A stretch of 39,210 nucleotides of DNA from Desertihabitans aurantiacus (GTDB taxonomy: Bacteria; Actinomycetota; Actinomycetes; Propionibacteriales; Propionibacteriaceae): contig NZ_QPKK01000007.1 in the NCBI RefSeq assembly GCF_003344635.1, positions 1-39,210 of the forward strand, given 5' to 3'. The position numbers were made by a program, and so were the translations under genes. The notes beneath the pieces are model-generated. The model ran no database searches and had not been told where the DNA came from. It saw nothing but the letters and a program-made list of their open reading frames with translations. How positions within the stretch are numbered: position 1 is the stretch's first letter; every line of letters begins with the position of its first letter. This document shows positions 35,335 to 39,210 of the stretch, in pieces.

Positions 35335-38259
35335 TCAGACCGGGGTGCGGTCCTCCCAGGACTCGTCGAGGTCGTCGGGCTCCTCCTCCTCGTCGGGGAC
35401 GAAGGCGACCACCCCGCGCCGCATCGAGGCGACCACCTCCCGGCAGGTGGCCCGCAGCTCGTCGTCGGTGGTCGCCCCGGCCACCTGGTCGGCGAGGTCG
35501 AGCACCTGGCGCACCCAGCGGACGAAGTCGCCGGCGGTCAGCCCGGTCATCTCCAGCACGTCGCCCAGCGGACGCCCGGAGGTCCACTGCGCGGCGGCCC
35601 GGGCGAAGCCGACGTCGGGCTCGGGCCCGCGCTCCAGCCGGGCGTCGCGCTCGAGCCGGCTGACCTCCCGCCAGACCCCGCGGACCCGGGTCATCACCTC
35701 CTCGCTGACGCTGTCGGGCATCCGCGGGGTGAACCGGGTGCCGTCGGTGCGCCGGGACTCGTAGACCAGGGTGGACAGCACCGCGGCCAGCTGGGGGGCG
35801 TCCAGGCCGTCGAGCAGCCCGCGGCGGATGCACTCGGCGGTGACGAGGTCGAGCTGGCTGTAGATCCGCGAGAGCATCCGTCCGGCCTCGCCGACCACCC
35901 ACTCGTCCAGCTCGGCCTCGGGCGCGGCGGCCGGTGGCACCAGGTAGCCCAGCGCTCCCAGCACCTGGCAGATCCGGTCGAACTGGGTGGCGATGCCGCT
36001 GGTGCGCCGCCGGACCCGCGACTCGATCTGCTCGTTGTCGCGCTCCAGCCGCAGCGCCCGCTCAGCCAGCCGGGCGTGGGCGTCGCGGTCGGGGCAGCGG
36101 TGACAGGGATGGGCCTGCAGCTCCGCGCGGAGCCGGCCGATCTCCTCGCGTCGCTCGGCGTCCATGCCGGGACGCCGGTAGCGGCTGGGGTCGGGGTCGA
36201 GCTCGCTGAGCCGGGAGCTGAAGGCGGCGGCCAGGCTGCGCCGGGCCGAGGGCTGCTTGACGTCGAAGTGCTTGGGCACCCGGACCCGTCCCACCACGGT
36301 GGTGGGCACCGGGAAGTCGACCAGGCTGAGCTTGCGGACGTGGCGTTCCTCGGTCAGCACCGTCGGGGTGGGCTCGCTGCGGTCCTTGCGGATGCCCGGG
36401 TCGATCACCACCGCCCACCCGGTCGACTTGCCGGCGGGCACCCGGATGAGGTCGCCGGGACGCAGCTCGAGCAGGGCCTGCAGCGCCTCCGCCCGCTTGT
36501 CCGACTTCCGGTCCCGGGCCGCCTCGGCCTCGGCCAGCGAGATCCGTTCGCGCAGCCGGGCGTACTCGGCGAAGTCGCCGCGCTCGCACTCGGCCTCGGC
36601 CATCAGGCTGGCGATCTGGCGTCGGTTGCGGGCCTGGTTGCGGGCCATCCCGACCACGGCCCGGTCGGTCTGGAACTGCGCGAAGGACTGCTCGAGCAGG
36701 GTGCGGGCGCGGACCCGGCCCACCGAGCCCACCAGGTTGACGGCCATGTTGTAGGTGGGCCGGAAGGAGGAGCGCAGCGGGTAGGTGCGGCGGGAGGCCA
36801 GCCCGGCCACCGCGCGCGGGTCGAGCCCGGGCGCCCACTGGACGACGGCGTGGCCCTCGACGTCGATCCCCCGCCGGCCGGCGCGACCGGTGAGCTGGGT
36901 GTACTCCCCCGGCGTGATGTCGACGTGGTTCTCGCCGTTGAACTTCACCAGCTTCTCCAGCACCACGCTGCGGGCCGGCATGTTGATCCCCAGCGCGAGG
37001 GTCTCGGTGGCGAAGACGACCTTGACCAGGCCGCGGACGAAGGCCTGCTCCACGCACTCCTTGAGGGCCGGGAGCATGCCCGCGTGGTGGGCGGCGACCC
37101 CGCGCAGCAGCCCTTCGAGGAACTCGTGGTAGCCCAGCGCGTCCAGGTCGTCGGGACTGAGCCCGGCCACCGAGGCCTCGGCGATGTCGGTCAGCTCGGC
37201 GCGTTCGCGGCCGTTGGTCAGCGAGATGCCCGAGCCGAGCACCTGACGGACCGCGGTATCGCAGCCGAGGCGGGAGAAGACGAAGACGATGGCTGGCAGC
37301 AGCGAGGCCCGCTGCAGGCTCTGCACCATCATCGCCCGGCTGGGCACCAGCCGGGAGCGGGAGCCCTCGCGGTCGCGGTGCGCGGCGCCGCCATAGGCGC
37401 CCGACCCGTAGCCGGCGCGCTTCTTGCCCTTGCCGCTGCGTCCGCGCGGGCGCCGGGCGTCGTCGCGGACCTCGCGGGTCTCCGACTTGGCGATCCGCAG
37501 CAGCCGCGGGTTGACGTCCGGACGCTCCGGGGCGGCGCCGTCGGTGACCGCGGTGGGGGCGACGTCGGCGAACAGGTCCTCCAGCTCCCGGCCGACCAGG
37601 ACGTGCTGGAAGAGCGGGACGGGCCGGCGCTCGGAGACCACCAGGGCCATCTCGCCACGGACCTCGCCCAGCCACTCGCCGAACTCCTCGGCGTTGCTCA
37701 CCGTCGCCGACAGCGCCACCACCTGCACGGAGTCGGCCAGCCCGATGATGACCTCCTCCCAGACCGGTCCGCGGAAGCGGTCGGCGAGGTAGTGCACCTC
37801 GTCCATCACCACGTAGCCGAGGTTGTCCAGGGTGCGCGAACCGGCGTAGATCATGTTGCGCAGCACCTCGGTGGTCATCACCACCACCGGGGCCTCGGAG
37901 TTGTGGCTGGTGTCCCCGGTGAGCAGGCCGACGTTCTCCGCGCCGTGGCGGCGCACCAGGTCGGCGTACTTCTGGTTCGACAGCGCCTTGATCGGCGTGG
38001 TGTAGAAGGCCTTGCGCCCCTGCAGCAGGGCGAGGTGCACCGCGAACTCCCCGACCACCGTCTTGCCCGCGCCGGTGGGCGCGGCCACCAGGACCCCCGA
38101 GCCCTGCTCGACGGCACGGCAGGCCTCGAGCTGGTACTCGTCGAGGGGGAAGGCGAAGGTGTCGGCGAAGTCGGCCAGGGCGGGGCTGGCCTGGCGCTGC
38201 CGGAAACGGGAGAACCGATCGGCGGCCGACAGCTCCTCGAGGTCACGGGGATCCGTCAT
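35335..38259 (-). CDS. helY: DEVH-box helicase of the HelY/Mtr4-Ski2 family
   Basis: A 974-residue superfamily 2 helicase. Walker A is APTGAGKT (60-67), the DEVH box lies in VVMDEVHYLADRF (153-156), motif III is ALSATVSN and motif VI QLTGRAGRRGIDVEG. The C-terminal third matches the DSHCT domain of Mtr4/Ski2 proteins (about 780-950). A Lys/Arg/Gly-rich stretch at about 262-303, between the two helicase lobes, is longer than I would expect in this family. It probably acts in RNA processing or decay. ATG 38259 has TAGGTT (38271-38266) ending 6 nt before it. In actinobacteria, tatC and a diacylglycerol-kinase-like gene often lie beside it. Confidence 0.94.
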   Translation of the reverse strand: MTDPRDLEELSAADRFSRFRQRQASPALADFADTFAFPLDEYQLEACRAVEQGSGVLVAAPTGAGKTVVGEFAVHLALLQGRKAFYTTPIKALSNQKYADLVRRHGAENVGLLTGDTSHNSEAPVVVMTTEVLRNMIYAGSRTLDNLGYVVMDEVHYLADRFRGPVWEEVIIGLADSVQVVALSATVSNAEEFGEWLGEVRGEMALVVSERRPVPLFQHVLVGRELEDLFADVAPTAVTDGAAPERPDVNPRLLRIAKSETREVRDDARRPRGRSGKGKKRAGYGSGAYGGAAHRDREGSRSRLVPSRAMMVQSLQRASLLPAIVFVFSRLGCDTAVRQVLGSGISLTNGRERAELTDIAEASVAGLSPDDLDALGYHEFLEGLLRGVAAHHAGMLPALKECVEQAFVRGLVKVVFATETLALGINMPARSVVLEKLVKFNGENHVDITPGEYTQLTGRAGRRGIDVEGHAVVQWAPGLDPRAVAGLASRRTYPLRSSFRPTYNMAVNLVGSVGRVRARTLLEQSFAQFQTDRAVVGMARNQARNRRQIASLMAEAECERGDFAEYARLRERISLAEAEAARDRKSDKRAEALQALLELRPGDLIRVPAGKSTGWAVVIDPGIRKDRSEPTPTVLTEERHVRKLSLVDFPVPTTVVGRVRVPKHFDVKQPSARRSLAAAFSSRLSELDPDPSRYRRPGMDAERREEIGRLRAELQAHPCHRCPDRDAHARLAERALRLERDNEQIESRVRRRTSGIATQFDRICQVLGALGYLVPPAAAPEAELDEWVVGEAGRMLSRIYSQLDLVTAECIRRGLLDGLDAPQLAAVLSTLVYESRRTDGTRFTPRMPDSVSEEVMTRVRGVWREVSRLERDARLERGPEPDVGFARAAAQWTSGRPLGDVLEMTGLTAGDFVRWVRQVLDLADQVAGATTDDELRATCREVVASMRRGVVAFVPDEEEEPDDLDESWEDRTPV

Positions 38260-38329
38260 CGCTCCAACCTACTGCGCTCCCCGCACCCACCTCGCCGCCG
38301 GGCACAACCGCCCCTCCGACGCTCATCGC

Positions 38330-38381
38330 CGCTCGAGCGAGCGAGCGGGCGCCACCACAACGCCCTGAGCCTGTCGGAGGG
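38330..38381. repeat. REP-like palindromic sequences upstream of helY
   Basis: CCCTGAGCCTGTCGGAGGG (38363-38381) closely resembles a palindromic element, CCTGAGCCTGTCGAAGGG-like, that I recall as scattered in many high-GC genomes. Beside it lies CGCTCGAGCGAGCGAGCGGG (about 38330-38349), a GC-rich run with an internal palindrome. Both are in the 153-bp gap between the kinase-family gene and helY. Repeat status cannot be shown from one copy. Confidence 0.35.
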
Positions 38382-38412
38382 TGATCAGTTCCTGGGCAGG
38401 AAGCCGGACGAG

Positions 38413-39210
38413 TCAGGCCGACGGCGCGAAGACGGTGAGCGCCCGCGGCGTCGCCTCCAGCACGACCGGGCTGCTGCCGACGGGTTCGCCGTCGCCCATC
38501 ACCGGCAGCGGGTCCCCGGCGGCGTCACGGTGGCGCAGCTCGACCCGGCGGGCCCGGGTCTGCTCGACGGCCGGGTGCCGGGTGAAGGCCCGGCTGTACA
38601 TCAGCGGCAGCATGGCCAGCAGGTGCGGACGGCTGACCGGGTGGACGATGGTGATGTCGAGCAGGCCGTCGGCCGGGTCGGCGTCGGGGCAGATGTTGAT
38701 CCCGCCGCCGTAGTAGCCGCCGTTGCCGACCGCCACCAGCATGGCGGGCAGCCGCCGGGGCTCCCCGTCGAGGACGAGCTCGTACTCCACGGGCGCGAAC
38801 CCGGCCAGCTCGGCCAGGGCCGCGGTGGCGTAGCGCAGCGACCCGCGCGGCCAGCGCATCGCGTTGGCGCGCCGGTTGACCGCGGCGTCGAAGCCGGCGG
38901 CGACCACGCTGCCCACCCAGACGTCCTCGGCGTCGCCACCGTCGGCCTCGGCTCCCCGCACCCGGATCAGGTCCACCTGACGGGTGCGGCCGGTGGCCAC
39001 GGTGGCGATGCCGTCGCGGGGTCCGCGCGCGGACAGCCCGAGACCCCGGACCAGGTCGTTGCCGGTGCCCGCGGGCACCATCCCCAGCGCGACGTCGGTG
39101 CCGGCGCAGGCGTTGAGCCCGAGATGCATCATCCCGTCCCCGCCCATCACCACCAGGCAGTCCGGACGCCGGTCGGGGGCGTGCCTGCGGCGCTCGAGCG
39201 CGCGCCGCAC
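38413..39210 (-). CDS. Diacylglycerol kinase-family (DAGK) lipid kinase, N-terminal part outside window
   Basis: A minus-strand frame that runs to the right edge of the window; its start is outside. The visible 265 residues hold the catalytic domain GGDGMMHLGLNACAGTDVAL, then GMVPAGTGNDLVRGLGLSAR, as in the DAGK_cat/YegS group, and the C-terminal domain with VGNGGYYGGGINICPDADPA and DGLLDITIVHP. The usual GGDGT is GGDGM here. It phosphorylates diacylglycerol or a related lipid. Next to helY, matching a common actinobacterial order in which tatC/tatA follow; those would be to the right. Confidence 0.9.
   Translation of the reverse strand: MRRALERRRHAPDRRPDCLVVMGGDGMMHLGLNACAGTDVALGMVPAGTGNDLVRGLGLSARGPRDGIATVATGRTRQVDLIRVRGAEADGGDAEDVWVGSVVAAGFDAAVNRRANAMRWPRGSLRYATAALAELAGFAPVEYELVLDGEPRRLPAMLVAVGNGGYYGGGINICPDADPADGLLDITIVHPVSRPHLLAMLPLMYSRAFTRHPAVEQTRARRVELRHRDAAGDPLPVMGDGEPVGSSPVVLEATPRALTVFAPSA

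Overview
The window is chromosomal DNA of a very high-GC actinomycete. The signs are a third codon position that is almost always G or C, many GTG starts, an F420-type guanylyltransferase end, an NdgR-like IclR regulator and a HelY helicase. The gene order from the fbiD/cofC end through leuD-leuC, the divergent IclR gene, tRNA-Glu/tRNA-Gln, gltX, the FAH protein, leuB and ilvC-ilvN-ilvB recalls the Mycobacterium tuberculosis Rv2983-Rv3003c region. No marker fixes the family; Propionibacteriales or a relative is only a guess. I see no phage, insertion sequence, CRISPR array or rRNA.

Layout. 1-1.5 kb: 3' end of a probable fbiD/cofC, a frameshifted SRPBCC gene, and a divergent TetR regulator; two identical-arm palindromes lie between the last two. 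1.5-4.4 kb: leuC-leuD and divergent ndgR/ltbR. 4.4-4.7 kb: tRNA-Glu(CTC) and tRNA-Gln(CTG). 4.8-8.1 kb: operon FAH hydrolase-gltX-CPBP protease, read toward the tRNAs. 8.2-11.2 kb: pyrimidine-nucleoside phosphorylase and a short RecQ. 11.2-15.4 kb: ilvE and cimA (minus), leuB (plus). 15.4-17 kb: an unlisted 48-residue gene, a predicted methyltransferase and a four-cysteine membrane-anchored protein. 17-20.7 kb: ilvB-ilvN-ilvC behind a leader-peptide attenuator. 20.8-25.7 kb: SPL-family radical SAM protein, Nei glycosylase, P-loop ATPase, GNAT and ilvD. 25.8-31.5 kb: SelT/W/H-like protein and sugar transferase (plus), then a tightly packed minus-strand operon (hydroxyacid dehydrogenase, HIT, GT87, TIGR03086-type) behind hisF. 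31.6-39.2 kb: tldD-tldE, a lipoprotein, helY and the 5'-incomplete end of a diacylglycerol-kinase-family gene.

How it works together. Nearly the whole branched-chain amino acid pathway lies in 24 kb: citramalate synthase, LeuB, LeuCD, IlvBN, IlvC, IlvD and IlvE. 2-isopropylmalate synthase (leuA) and threonine deaminase (ilvA) are not in the window. Control looks layered: NdgR-type binding between leuC and ndgR, and two transcription attenuators, one classical (before ilvB) and one less obvious (before cimA).

The most striking overall signal is architectural. At about a dozen transcription-unit starts a -10-like hexamer ends exactly 6 or 7 nt before the start codon, which predicts leaderless mRNAs. 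This includes both tiny leader peptides of the attenuators.
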